This document shows, piece after piece, positions 1 to 9,100 of a stretch of DNA of 24,816 nt. Numbering within the stretch: the first letter of the stretch is position 1; the number at the start of each line of letters is the position of its first letter. The notes under the pieces are model-generated. The model had not been told where the DNA came from and did not search any database. It saw only the letters and a list, made by a program, of their open reading frames with translations. The translations under genes were made by a program, and so were the position numbers. The stretch lies in assembly GCA_964389375.1 (NCBI GenBank), contig CAYMDP010000042.1, positions 1 through 24,816 of the forward strand. The letters are read 5' to 3'. Source of the stretch: CAYMDP01 sp964389375 (GTDB lineage Bacteria; Bdellovibrionota; Bdellovibrionia; Bdellovibrionales; UBA1609).

Positions 1-1166
1 GCCGCCAAGATCGACTCTGGAAGAGAGCTTAAAGACAGGTGGCTACCTTCTTCCAGGATAAAGGCGTGTTCGATCACATTTTCAAGTTCGCGAATATTTC
101 CAGGCCATTCGTATTTTTTAAGGCAGGTCATGGCATCTGGAGTCACTCCGAGAATGCGCTTGTTCTGAGCCTTGTTAAATTTATGTACGAACAAATGAAC
201 CATATTGTCGATATCGTCTTTTCTTTCGGACAAAGACGGTAAAAAGATCGGCATGACATTTAGACGGTAGAACAAATCTTCTCGGAATATCCCCTTTTTG
301 ATCATGTCTTCTAAGGGGCGATTGGTGGCCGCAATAATTCTGACATTGCTTTCGATCTCGCGATTGGCACCAACAGGTGTAAACATCTTTTCTTGCAGGA
401 CGCGAAGAAGTTTAACCTGCATCAACACCGGAAGATCCCCGAGTTCATCCAAAAACAAAGTGCCACCCTCGGCGTACTGAAACTTTCCGATTTTTCGCTG
501 ATCGGCTCCGGTAAAAGAGCCCTTTTCGTGTCCGAACAATTCACTCTCGAACAAATTCTCCGGAATTGCAGAGCAATTGATGGCCACAAACTTTCCATCT
601 TTAAAGGCCGAGTTATGGTGAATGGCGCGGGCGACGAGTTCTTTTCCTGTCCCGGAAGCTCCGCGAATTAAAACCGGAGTGTCGACTTTTGAAAGTCTCA
701 TGACGATATTAAAAACTTTTTGCATCTGGGCCGTGTTGCCGATGATCTTTCGGCCACTCTCAAGCATCGTCGGAGCAGAGGCCGCAACCGCCGAGATCAT
801 CGAGTAGGCGTTAATCGCTTTATTGACCATCAAGACCAGTTCATCGCCGCGAACAGGCTTTGCAACATAGTTGTAGGCCCCTTCTTTAACTGCACGAACC
901 GCATCGTCAATATTGGCATAAGCCGTCATGATTAATACAATAATTGAGGGGTCGTGCTCTTTGATATGCTTTAAAGCTTCAAGTCCACTCATCTGTGGCA
1001 TATCGACGTCAAGAATGACGATATTGTATTGGCCGGCACGAACTTTGTCTAAGGCCTCTTTGCCATTGACGGCCTCATCAACCTCAAACTGGCCGTGGCT
1101 TTTTAGCGTGGCTTTGACCGAGAGTCTAAGACCATCATCATCATCTACAACTAAGACTTTGTACAT
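1..1166 (-). CDS. NtrC-family sigma-54-dependent response regulator (C-terminus off the window edge)
   Basis: This open frame runs off the left edge; 388 residues are visible. Residues 1-120 are a receiver domain with the acidic cluster DDD (8-10), the phospho-acceptor D53 in DVDMP, T81 and K103. Residues about 140-380 are a sigma-54 AAA+ activator domain with Walker A GASGTGKE (169-176), the sigma-54-contacting loop GSFTGA (216-221, the common Ser variant of GAFTGA) and Walker B GGTLFLDE (234-241). The Fis-type DNA-binding helix-turn-helix expected after this lies outside the window. The ATG is preceded by GAGAGGA at good spacing. The gene starts 14 bp after the stop of the sensor kinase, so the two are almost certainly co-transcribed and a cognate pair. 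The predicted role is ATP-dependent activation of RpoN promoters when phosphorylated; the targets cannot be read from the sequence. Confidence 0.95.
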   Translation of the reverse strand, partial: MYKVLVVDDDDGLRLSVKATLKSHGQFEVDEAVNGKEALDKVRAGQYNIVILDVDMPQMSGLEALKHIKEHDPSIIVLIMTAYANIDDAVRAVKEGAYNYVAKPVRGDELVLMVNKAINAYSMISAVAASAPTMLESGRKIIGNTAQMQKVFNIVMRLSKVDTPVLIRGASGTGKELVARAIHHNSAFKDGKFVAINCSAIPENLFESELFGHEKGSFTGADQRKIGKFQYAEGGTLFLDELGDLPVLMQVKLLRVLQEKMFTPVGANREIESNVRIIAATNRPLEDMIKKGIFREDLFYRLNVMPIFLPSLSERKDDIDNMVHLFVHKFNKAQNKRILGVTPDAMTCLKKYEWPGNIRELENVIEHAFILEEGSHLSLSSLPESILA

Positions 1167-1180
1167 ACGGGCGTCCTCTC

Positions 1181-3016
1181 TTAGAGTGGCAGTTCAACTG
1201 TAAAGGTAGAACCACTTTTAACTTCACTTTCAACGGCGATCTTTCCTTGGTGCAGTTCAACGAAGTACTTTGCCAAGTAAAGACCAAGACCAGAGCCTTG
1301 AATCTCTGAGTTCTTAAAATCGCGGCTGCGATAAAACTTTGCAAACACGTTTTCTATTTCATCTTTCGGAATTCCGTAACCCTGATCCGCAACCTGAATG
1401 TGGACCCGACCATTAATTTCTTCGGTGCTGACGAGGATTCGAGAATTTTCGGGGCTGTATTTAATCGCATTTTCGACCAAATTAGTAAAGACCTGTCTCA
1501 TTAAGTCTTCGTCCATCTTGACGCTAAATAGGGGTTCGAAGTCCTGAATAATTGTGATGTTCTTCTTTTGGGCCAGATATTGATTTTTTGCGACGATATC
1601 CGCCAGCAGCGAATTGATGTCTCGGCTTTTTACATTCAACTTAACTTCTTTTCCTTCGATTCGTCCTAAATCAAGAATTGACCCAATGAAGTCCGAAAGC
1701 TCTTCGCTAGATTCGGTGATGGTCGCAAGGGCCTTTTGTTGCTCTTGGCTTAGTTTTTCTTTATCCGACAAAACTAAATTTGCCATCCCTTGAATACGTG
1801 CCAAAGGAGTCTTTAGATCATGAGACATCATTCTTAAAAAATTACTTTTAAGTTCTTCGACCTGGGTGAGCAGTCTATTTTTTTGTGCGTATTCCCAAGT
1901 TTTTCTATTCTCGACGATCAGGCGGTAAGGAATAAAAAAGTAGTAACAAATAAAAATTGCCAGAAGCGGGTGAGCCATCGCAATCCAGTAGTCAAAAAGT
2001 GCCGCAACCAGGTAAGAGCCCAAAACAAAACCGGAAAGTGTTAAGGCCAAGGTCAAAAGGCCAGTCGCCGGTCTAAGGGATCTAACGACATACAAAGTGA
2101 AGACTGCAATGAGGCAGGTCAAAAACAGATTGATTGGCTGAGGTGCTCTGACTGGAGCTGAGTTTAAAATCAAGGTGTCGAACATATTTGCGTGCAGCTC
2201 TAGGGCAGACATCGAAACGACGTCTTTTGAGTAGGGGGTGCGGACATAGTCATTTGTGATTTCGACAGTATCTCGGCCAAGGATCACAATTTTATCTCGG
2301 AACTGATCTAAAGGCCCTTCAGAGTTTATGATTTCCAAAAACGAAACGGCGGGGTAGCTGCCTTTTTTGTGGTAGTTGATAAATGCTTGGGTACTTCCAA
2401 GAAAATCAAAAACTCCGCGGTAGTCCGTGGGATTTTTTATTCCATTAAATTCTGCAGCCAGTATGGGATGGATTGTTGAAACTCCATCCGACGCCAAAAT
2501 CATTCGTCTTGAAACGCCATCTTTGCCAAAGGTATTACGATCTGCCGTTGTGGGGCCAGCAAACACGGGGATCTTATCCAGGGGAGGTGGAAGCTGCAAA
2601 AGCTCTTCGTTTGCCGCTGGGGGAAGATCATTAATTGCAAAATAGAATTTTTTTGATTGGCTTGCGAGTTCCGCGAAAGCAAATTTCTCTTCTCGAAGTC
2701 CCGCAATCTCGGAGGGATTTAAAATATAAACCACGGCTTTGGGTGAAGAGTTCAGGATTTTTTGTAAGACCTCTTTGTGGGCTTTGATGTCTGGCTCTTG
2801 CTGGAAGTGCTTAAGAGTTTCTGCCTCGATCACTACCGTTTGAAGGTGGCCCGAGGTGGGAGGATTCGGTTTATAGCGCATGCGCAGGTCGTAGGTGAAA
2901 AACTCGAAAGGATCGACATTGAACTGAGAAAGACTAAGTCCAATTCCAAGAGCCACAACCAGACTTAAAAATCCGGTGAGGATGCTGGTTTTGTCGAGAC
3001 GAGATTTTGTCTTCAA
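1181..3016 (-). CDS. CHASE2-domain sensor histidine kinase
   Basis: The 611-residue membrane kinase has a membrane segment at about 13-32 and an extracytoplasmic CHASE2-type sensor at about 33-290 (with the typical DPFEFFTYDLRMR and FLEIINS-type stretches). Three membrane segments follow at about 293-313, 320-341 and 345-365. A short linker leads to a HisKA dimerisation domain with H399 in SHDLKTP, then a HATPase domain with N516 (N box), DQGYGIP (544-550) and GSGLGLYLAK (574-583). All catalytic motifs are present. The start is a TTG, chosen because AAGGAG lies 7 bases upstream of it in an otherwise start-poor stretch. The response regulator follows after 14 bp and is the obvious phosphotransfer partner. 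The ligand sensed is unknown. CHASE2 with three trailing membrane helices is a known architecture. Confidence 0.95.
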   Translation of the reverse strand: MKTKSRLDKTSILTGFLSLVVALGIGLSLSQFNVDPFEFFTYDLRMRYKPNPPTSGHLQTVVIEAETLKHFQQEPDIKAHKEVLQKILNSSPKAVVYILNPSEIAGLREEKFAFAELASQSKKFYFAINDLPPAANEELLQLPPPLDKIPVFAGPTTADRNTFGKDGVSRRMILASDGVSTIHPILAAEFNGIKNPTDYRGVFDFLGSTQAFINYHKKGSYPAVSFLEIINSEGPLDQFRDKIVILGRDTVEITNDYVRTPYSKDVVSMSALELHANMFDTLILNSAPVRAPQPINLFLTCLIAVFTLYVVRSLRPATGLLTLALTLSGFVLGSYLVAALFDYWIAMAHPLLAIFICYYFFIPYRLIVENRKTWEYAQKNRLLTQVEELKSNFLRMMSHDLKTPLARIQGMANLVLSDKEKLSQEQQKALATITESSEELSDFIGSILDLGRIEGKEVKLNVKSRDINSLLADIVAKNQYLAQKKNITIIQDFEPLFSVKMDEDLMRQVFTNLVENAIKYSPENSRILVSTEEINGRVHIQVADQGYGIPKDEIENVFAKFYRSRDFKNSEIQGSGLGLYLAKYFVELHQGKIAVESEVKSGSTFTVELPL

Positions 3017-3195
3017 GCAAGGTCTCCTTCAAGTCCAATGACTTAGCAATCTGTTGGCCAGAGAGCGCAAAAAAATAAGCTGTAATATCAAGGTCTTAAT
3101 TAAGCCGAATCGCTGAAGTCAGGAATTTTTTATAGAGTCGAACAAGTGCTGTCCAGAAAAAAGGGTCACTATGACACCATTATAAACAGAAATTA

Positions 3196-3224
3196 CCCGA
3201 TGTGTCATTATGAAACACTTCGGG
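3196..3224 (-). terminator. Possible transcription terminator hairpin after the lipoprotein gene
   Basis: A 10-bp stem with one T-T mismatch (arms 3196-3205 and 3215-3224, 9-nt loop) lies 54 bp downstream of the minus-strand stop at 3278. On the minus strand it is followed by a T-rich but not pure T tract. It would separate the lipoprotein gene from the downstream kinase gene. It could also be a regulatory dyad for the kinase promoter. Confidence 0.35.
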
Positions 3225-3277
3225 CGGGAAGATTCGTATAAATCGAGTAGTTACTATTATTTAACTGGGGCTGGGAC

Positions 3278-4363
3278 CTAGATCCCAACATCCTCAGAAG
3301 AAATTTGGGCCGCAGGCTCGTCCTGGCTGACTTGGTCATCGGATTGGCTGCTTGTATTGGCAGGAACTTGATCATCAGATGAAGTGCTCGGCGTATTTCC
3401 GCCACCTGTGTTGCTCTGAGTGCTCTGAGAAGCTGAGGTGTTGTTGGTGGCTGTTGATGAACTTTTGGGTGCCGGGCTCGACTCTGTTTTTACAGGGGCA
3501 ACAGGGGTTTCTTCTTTTTCAAAAGTATAAATCATGATTAGGTTTCGAATGCGTTCAATTGAATTTTGCGCACCGACTTCTGTAGAAAAGGTGATTGCAA
3601 AACTGGATTCAGAAATCTGCGCAATCTTAAAGTAAGAGCTTAATTTTTTTGCTTTGTCTTCGGGACCTTCGTAGCTTCCTTTTAAGCGCGCTTTACGGGT
3701 GTCATTTAAATTAGAGAGTGGAGCAAAAAGTTTTTCACCTTCTAAATCGTCAACCGAAAAGGCAGAGGTCTTATTAGAATTAAAAATGCCAGCAAATATA
3801 AAAGCAGCCTTGTCATCCAACTTAAGGACACGTCCGACCGCTTGGTCTTCAATCACGCTAAATTCAGACTGAAGAATTTGAGGGGAAAGCTCATCTTTGA
3901 AATTCTTTAGGGAGTGTTCGTTCTGTACAGAATAGGTTTTGGTGGCTTTTCCCTCGGCCTCTGTTCCGAATTCAACATCTAGAATCTGAAGGCCCTTAAA
4001 GGGGCTTTTAATATTAGATATAAAAAGGCTATTTCGGATCTGGGCTAGACGATATTTTCCGACGGGAAGGTTTTCGATATTAATCGCTGTCGCTTTTCTT
4101 GCGACGTCTAGAGCTTCTTCGATGTCTGAGTCTTTTACGGCTATGCTTTGCAATTGAATCAAATTTTTATTCAGTTTTTCGCTAGCCTTCGTAAGACTGT
4201 CTTTTTCAGTTCCGACCGCATCAGAGGGATTCGCAACTTTATTTGCTCCGCCGCCAGTGCGAAGAGAAATCTTCTCTTTTCGATCAGACTTTCCGCAAGC
4301 CACAGTTAGGCTTGAAAGAATAAGTGCGGCAATAAGGCTTTGAGCAAAGCGTGACCAAGTCAT
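3278..4363 (-). CDS. Predicted lipoprotein of unknown function with Ser/Thr/Gln-rich C-terminal tail
   Basis: The start was placed at the ATG preceded by GGAGG with a 7-base spacer, giving 361 residues; a longer frame exists but adds 14 residues ahead of an obvious signal. Residues 1-22 are a lipoprotein signal ending in the lipobox LTVAC with the lipidated C23 followed by Gly and Lys, so the mature protein is expected to be membrane-anchored outside the cytoplasm. Residues about 40-280 are a soluble, mixed-charge domain that I do not recognise. The last roughly 78 residues are low-complexity (Ser, Thr, Asn, Gln, Pro, Asp), typical of a disordered tail. The gene precedes the CHASE2 kinase on the same strand but is separated by 261 bp and a hairpin, so a functional link is only a guess. 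Confidence 0.85.
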   Translation of the reverse strand: MTWSRFAQSLIAALILSSLTVACGKSDRKEKISLRTGGGANKVANPSDAVGTEKDSLTKASEKLNKNLIQLQSIAVKDSDIEEALDVARKATAINIENLPVGKYRLAQIRNSLFISNIKSPFKGLQILDVEFGTEAEGKATKTYSVQNEHSLKNFKDELSPQILQSEFSVIEDQAVGRVLKLDDKAAFIFAGIFNSNKTSAFSVDDLEGEKLFAPLSNLNDTRKARLKGSYEGPEDKAKKLSSYFKIAQISESSFAITFSTEVGAQNSIERIRNLIMIYTFEKEETPVAPVKTESSPAPKSSSTATNNTSASQSTQSNTGGGNTPSTSSDDQVPANTSSQSDDQVSQDEPAAQISSEDVGI

Positions 4364-4655
4364 AAAGAATCCTCCATCGGCTATCCTAGGGGCAAAACAG
4401 TACAAAGACTGTGCCCAAGCAATAAGCTCAGACCCCCAAAATACACTAATAATTTCAATATCTTATATTGGCACCCCAGCCTATATGCAAGACAGAGCCT
4501 GTCAAACTGCCGATTTTGGGCCCTTTATCAAGCCTCCTTCTGCCTATAGGCTCTATGGGGAAATATAAATAGTTCAGGCTCTCCAATGCCGGCTGACCGA
4601 GGCCTTCTTCAATGTCATTTTTCTGGCTGATCAACTTAATAGTCAGGAGAACCTT

Positions 4656-5114
4656 ATGAAATTTGCTTTAGCCCTCGTCTTTTTTAGTCTGAATGTTTCT
4701 GCTTCGAATGCTCCGATTTTTTCTCTAACTTGCGAAGGCAAAAGCTACGACACAATTGTAAAGCTTGAAGCCAAAAGCTTTATTAACTACACGCCTGAAG
4801 AAATGCAGCTAAGGGATGTGACCGCCACGATGTCTGAAGACGAAAGTTCAGTCGTGGGTCGTATCGATTACTTCTCGACCGATGAAAAGTATAAACCTAG
4901 AGTTTATAAAAATCATAAGCGCTTTACTCTTTCTAAACTAACTGAAGTTGAGCGATTTGGAAGTTACACCCCATTTGGATGCTACCTTCAGGTCATGTTT
5001 CCGGAAACTGCTGGAAATGAGGCTCTGGAATTCAATGCTCCGACTCTGTTAAATTGCGAAGAAAGTGGCGAACTAATGACACTTAAGTGTGTCGCCACAA
5101 AAATTCGCGACTAG
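4656..5114 (+). CDS. Small exported protein of unknown function, four cysteines
   Basis: The ATG is preceded by AGGAGA at normal spacing. The 152-residue product starts with a Sec signal peptide (about 1-19, ending NVSASNA). The mature part has four cysteines (C26, C109, C134, C145), which could form two disulfides in the periplasm. I recognise no family. It is divergent from the lipoprotein gene (292 bp between the two starts, room for both promoters) and stands alone: the next same-strand gene begins more than 570 bp later. The coding frame is well supported by start, signal peptide and codon pattern, but nothing indicates function. Confidence 0.8.
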   Translation: MKFALALVFFSLNVSASNAPIFSLTCEGKSYDTIVKLEAKSFINYTPEEMQLRDVTATMSEDESSVVGRIDYFSTDEKYKPRVYKNHKRFTLSKLTEVERFGSYTPFGCYLQVMFPETAGNEALEFNAPTLLNCEESGELMTLKCVATKIRD

Positions 5115-5265
5115 TTTTCTGCTCTGGCGTATTTTTGACCTGGGCAATTGGGATAACTTTGATCCCAAAAAACCGCGAATCGGCCGATCTTAAAAAGTTC
5201 TTATATGGGGGTTTGAAGTCACTCGAATCCTTTTTTCCTTACGGAGCATGAAGAATATCTTTTCT

Positions 5266-5296
5266 ATAGATCAACTCCTGCGCCGGAGTTTGGGCG
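5266..5296 (+). repeat. 31-bp hairpin repeat, left copy (pairs with 12054-12084)
   Basis: Aligned without gaps, 26 of 31 bases match the sequence at 12054-12084 in the same orientation. The core is a perfect 6-bp dyad: AACTCC (5273-5278), a 6-nt loop, then GGAGTT (5285-5290). The two copies sit at the left and right edges of the RHS accessory block. This may be a REP-like dispersed hairpin or a worn direct repeat left by insertion of the block. Confidence 0.55.
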
Positions 5297-5655
5297 TCTG
5301 ATTTTGCAAAGCGCTTGAGCTTTTGATGGGGCAAGCGTTAGCAGAAAATAATAAATTTATTAAAATGGGTCGAGTCGTTTCACCACATTTTTTATTTTCA
5401 TATTTTCTCGATTGAAGTCCGTAGGAAGTTTCTGTGATTTTTTCTGCAAGACCCTCTGGCTCTTTGCCTGCCTATGCCAATCATAGTCATTGTGCAAGCC
5501 AACTCCGTCAAGCTTAGAATGTCTTGCCAGAGCGGCTTTGCAGCTATCGTTGGTATAAGTTGCTTAAAAAACGACCGAGGATTTAGTGATTTAATCACCG
5601 ACGTTGTGTTTTTTTGTCTTATCTCTTTACTTTCCAACCTCAGTCACCGAACATT

Positions 5656-5680
5656 TTTATAAATAGATATTATTTATAAA
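5656..5680. promoter_or_regulatory. AT-rich perfect 10-bp inverted repeat just before the ribosome site
   Basis: Arms 5656-5665 and 5671-5680 are perfectly complementary, separated by GATAT, and lie directly next to the GGAG ribosome site of the following gene. All-A/T symmetry of this size could be an operator, or an mRNA hairpin affecting translation of the exported-protein/RHS unit. AT-rich chance symmetry is possible. Confidence 0.4.
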
Positions 5681-5691
5681 TGGAGCTCTTC

Positions 5692-6099
5692 ATGCAAATT
5701 CGCCAGCTTTGCTTCCGTGGCCTCTTTTCAATAATTATTATTTCTACACCGCTTTCATACACATTTGCCTCTCAGGGACGAGTTGTAAGGGGTGATGGTC
5801 AAAACACGGGTCCAGAGAATAGATCTGAAATTAAAGAAGGCCGTGACGAAATTTTAAGCGAGAGCTCTTTAAGTAGAGAAGATGCGCAGCAGATCTGGTT
5901 AAAGAGGTGCCATGCGTGGATCAGGGGCATCGAGGTGAAGCTTAAGGATCATAATATTTTGCTTGTGGGCTGCGGCGGTGTGCAATGCGAAGACGCAGGG
6001 CCAACAAAAAAGTGTCGGTCTTCAGCGCTTTATAAATATCAGGCAAAGCTAATCGAGGGCTCCAGCCCGCAAATATCTTCAGCTGCAGGAAAGGAATAG
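5692..6099 (+). CDS. Small exported cysteine-containing protein, co-transcribed with the RHS gene
   Basis: The start is the ATG preceded by GGAG with a 7-base spacer; an in-frame ATG four codons earlier lacks a site. The 135-residue product has a Sec signal peptide (about 1-27, ending in TFAS) and a charged mature domain. Four cysteines in its second half (in KRCHAW, VGCGGVQCED and KKCRSS) suggest disulfides or metal binding. I do not recognise the family. It ends 3 bp before the RHS start codon, so the two genes are a translationally close pair and may form one exported system, for example an accessory or carrier for the RHS protein. That role is inferred from position only. Confidence 0.75.
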   Translation: MQIRQLCFRGLFSIIIISTPLSYTFASQGRVVRGDGQNTGPENRSEIKEGRDEILSESSLSREDAQQIWLKRCHAWIRGIEVKLKDHNILLVGCGGVQCEDAGPTKKCRSSALYKYQAKLIEGSSPQISSAAGKE

Positions 6100-6102
6100 G
6101 CG

Positions 6103-9100
6103 ATGAAAGCATTTATTCTTATTTTAACAAGTTTCTTTTCTCTGAATCTTTATGCTTGGGACCTCGATGATTGTGCTGCCGCCGCTTCCTCTATGGGCTG
6201 CGGCCTTGGCGCAGCCTCCTATGGTCCGATGTCGATGAATATTGAACTTATTGATGGATTAACGGGGATGGTAGTTGGTGCCTGTTCAATAATTTTTGGC
6301 AGCAAGGTTCCAAATCCTCCGCTTCCTCCGCTTCGGCGATTGCCCAGAAGAGAATGCGGCTCAATAATTAGGGTTGATTCTCAAGCGCTCGGAGAATCAG
6401 TGCCTCTTGTGGGGACCGATGATTTTTTAAGTTACACGACAAATCGGTCAGCAAGTAGAGCCGCCGACTACACCTTGAATCTTCCCATCACGGACACTCC
6501 TTATGATAGTGATCTTTCGAGTATCACAGTTGAGGTAGATATTGCAGGCCAGACGCATAGCTATCCCTATTCGACTCTTTCTGATGGAATGGTTTTTTCT
6601 TTCACTTGGGACGGGAAAGATGCCAGTTCAAATTGGGTCAAAGGTTCGGCGACGGCTTCGGTGGATGTCCATAAATATTATTCTATCCCAGGTGTGCCCG
6701 ATATTCCCCGTCGTCACGAATTTGTATTAGGACATTACAAAGCGGACCCCTTCGGCGGCTTAGGGGGCTGGACCATTTCTTCCCATCACTTCTACGATCC
6801 TTTAAGAAAAATGACTTACTTGGGCGATGGGGAAACTCTTGATGGCCTTGCACAAAAAGTTGATATGGGAAGCGGAGGTGAACTTCAAGTCGTTGCGACC
6901 CCCACCTTTGACTATTATTTAATTGCCAGTAAAGACAACAAGGAGGCCTATCTTTTTGATGCCAACGGCTTTCATATACAGACACGATCTATACTCACTG
7001 GAGCACTTTTAGAGTCTTTTGCTTACGATGGCTCCAATATGCTCACCAGCATCACGGATGCTTTTGGCAAAACAACGACCATTACAAGGCCTTCCAGCAC
7101 TTTGATCGAAATCGAAGCGCCCTATGGTCAAATCACGGCGATCACTTTAGATGGCTCTGGCAGGGCGATCACGATCACTGATCCGATGAGCCGGGATTAT
7201 GAAATAACTTATGATACTGCCGGATTGATTGCGACATTTGAAAAGCCCAGTGGTGCAGTAAATACATTTACTTACGACAGTGCAGGTTTTTTAAGCACGG
7301 ATAATCATTCAGCCGGTGCCGCGCTTGATTTTGTGCATAGCCTGACCTTTCCCACCAATAGCATCAAATCCACAATAGATATGACCACGGCCGAAGGTCG
7401 CGACACTCGGTTTGAAGTGACATCGTCTAGTACATCCATGACTCGAACAGAAACCTTGCCTGGGGGCAATACGCGCATATTTTTCTACTATCCGGGCAGC
7501 AGTCTACGAACGACAGATGAGCGGGGGAGATACACCGAATGGGGTCTTGCGGCCGATCCACGTTTTGGAACTCAAGAGCCGCGTCGAAGCAGTTGGTATG
7601 TTTCCTCTGGCAGTCAGAGTGCCTCGGCCTCGATCTCTTTATCCGAAACTTTTCCGGGAACAGATATCTTAAACCTGACGACCTCTTCAGAAAATGAAGT
7701 CATCGCCGGTAAAACCTGGAATCGCTCTTTTAATGGGACGACCAATATTGCGACCCACACTTCCCCGGAAGGAAGAGTTCGCACTAAGGAATATAATGCC
7801 GAGAATCAGGTCATCGAGACCCAAGATTATGGATTTGATCCCGTCGAATACGCTTACGATCTAGATGGTCGTCTGCACACATTAACTCAATCGGCCCGAG
7901 TGACCACAATCAACTACAATGCCGAGGGTTGGGTCAGTTCGGTTGAGAATGCCGAGAGTGAGACCACCTCATTTACGTACAATGATAACGGCCAGGTCTT
8001 GACTCAGACTCTGCCTGATAGCCGTGTCTTACAATATACTTATGATAGCAATGGTAATGTCGCCAGTCTCGAAACAGCTACAAACAACACTCATAGTTTT
8101 TTAAGTAATCTTTATGATCTAATGCAAAGCTATATAGCACCGATTCTTAATATGACGAATTATGTGACAAGCTATGATTACAACGATGATAAACAACTCA
8201 CTCTGGTCACAAAGCCAGATTCATCGACCATTGCTTTTATCTATGGTGCTGCAAATGGCCGGCTAAATAAAGTGACAACTCCAGAAGGGGATTACAATCG
8301 CAGTTATGATAGCAAAGACCAAACCACACAACTGACTAGCCCGCAAAGTGTGACGAACAACTTTACCTATGATGGTGACCTAGTCGCAACCGCCACCACG
8401 ACGACCGCTAATTTTACCGCAAAAGCAAGCTATGCAAGGTCAGCCCACTGGCCAACCTCTTCGAGTGTTATCGATGACAGCAATGTGACCAGTTCAGTCA
8501 GTTACACTTACGACGATGATCGGCTTCTTGAAAGTGCCGGAACCATGAGCATTACAAGAAGTTCTACATCCGGCTTTGTGACAAAAAATGAACTCGGAAA
8601 TGTAGAAGAATTTTATACTTATAATAGCACCTACGGCGAACTGGCTACTTATCAAATAAAGTACTCAGGCAGCGAGATCTATAAAGAGGAGTATACAAGA
8701 GATCTTCTAGGCCGGATCACCCAAAAAATAGTAACTCTTAATGGTTCAACCAGCACGACATATGACTACGTGCATGATTCTAGCGGCAGATTGCACGAAA
8801 CATACGTCAACTCGACTTTGACAAGAACTTATAACTACGACGACAACTCCAATCGCACTTCAGTTGTTGCGGGATCAACGACGTCTGGCACTTATGACGA
8901 CCAGGATCGCATTCTGACTTATGGAGCCAACACTTATACCCACACGACCAATGGCTACTTAAGCCAGGTGACTGATGGGACCAACACTACAAACTTCGAA
9001 TACGACTCGCTGGGTGGATTAGTCGAAGCTGAAGTGATCACAGGCCTTGGCACCGATACTTATACTTATTTGAATGATGCCTTGGGCAGAAGGATCGAGA

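Larger units (their letters stand above)
5115..5691 (+). other. 577-bp non-coding stretch upstream of the RHS locus
   Basis: No convincing gene was seen on either strand; the open frames around 5398-5662 lack ribosome sites and protein-like features. The stretch holds several secondary-structure elements: a 7-bp perfect stem at 5148-5168 (loop AACTTTG), the 31-bp repeat copy at 5266-5296, a 6-bp stem with arms 5312-5317 and 5332-5337, a 14-bp AT palindrome at 5349-5362 and an AT dyad at 5656-5680. It must carry the promoter of the exported-protein/RHS unit and is the left boundary of the accessory block. Confidence 0.6.

Noticed and set aside
39..1203. Several plus-strand open frames over the response regulator
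   Set aside because: They are shadows of the minus-strand NtrC-type gene, whose receiver and AAA+ motifs are unambiguous.
5148..5168. 7-bp perfect stem after the small exported protein, considered as terminator
   Set aside because: It is followed by A residues and CCGCG rather than a T tract on the plus strand, and has no T tract on the minus strand; kept only as a structure note.
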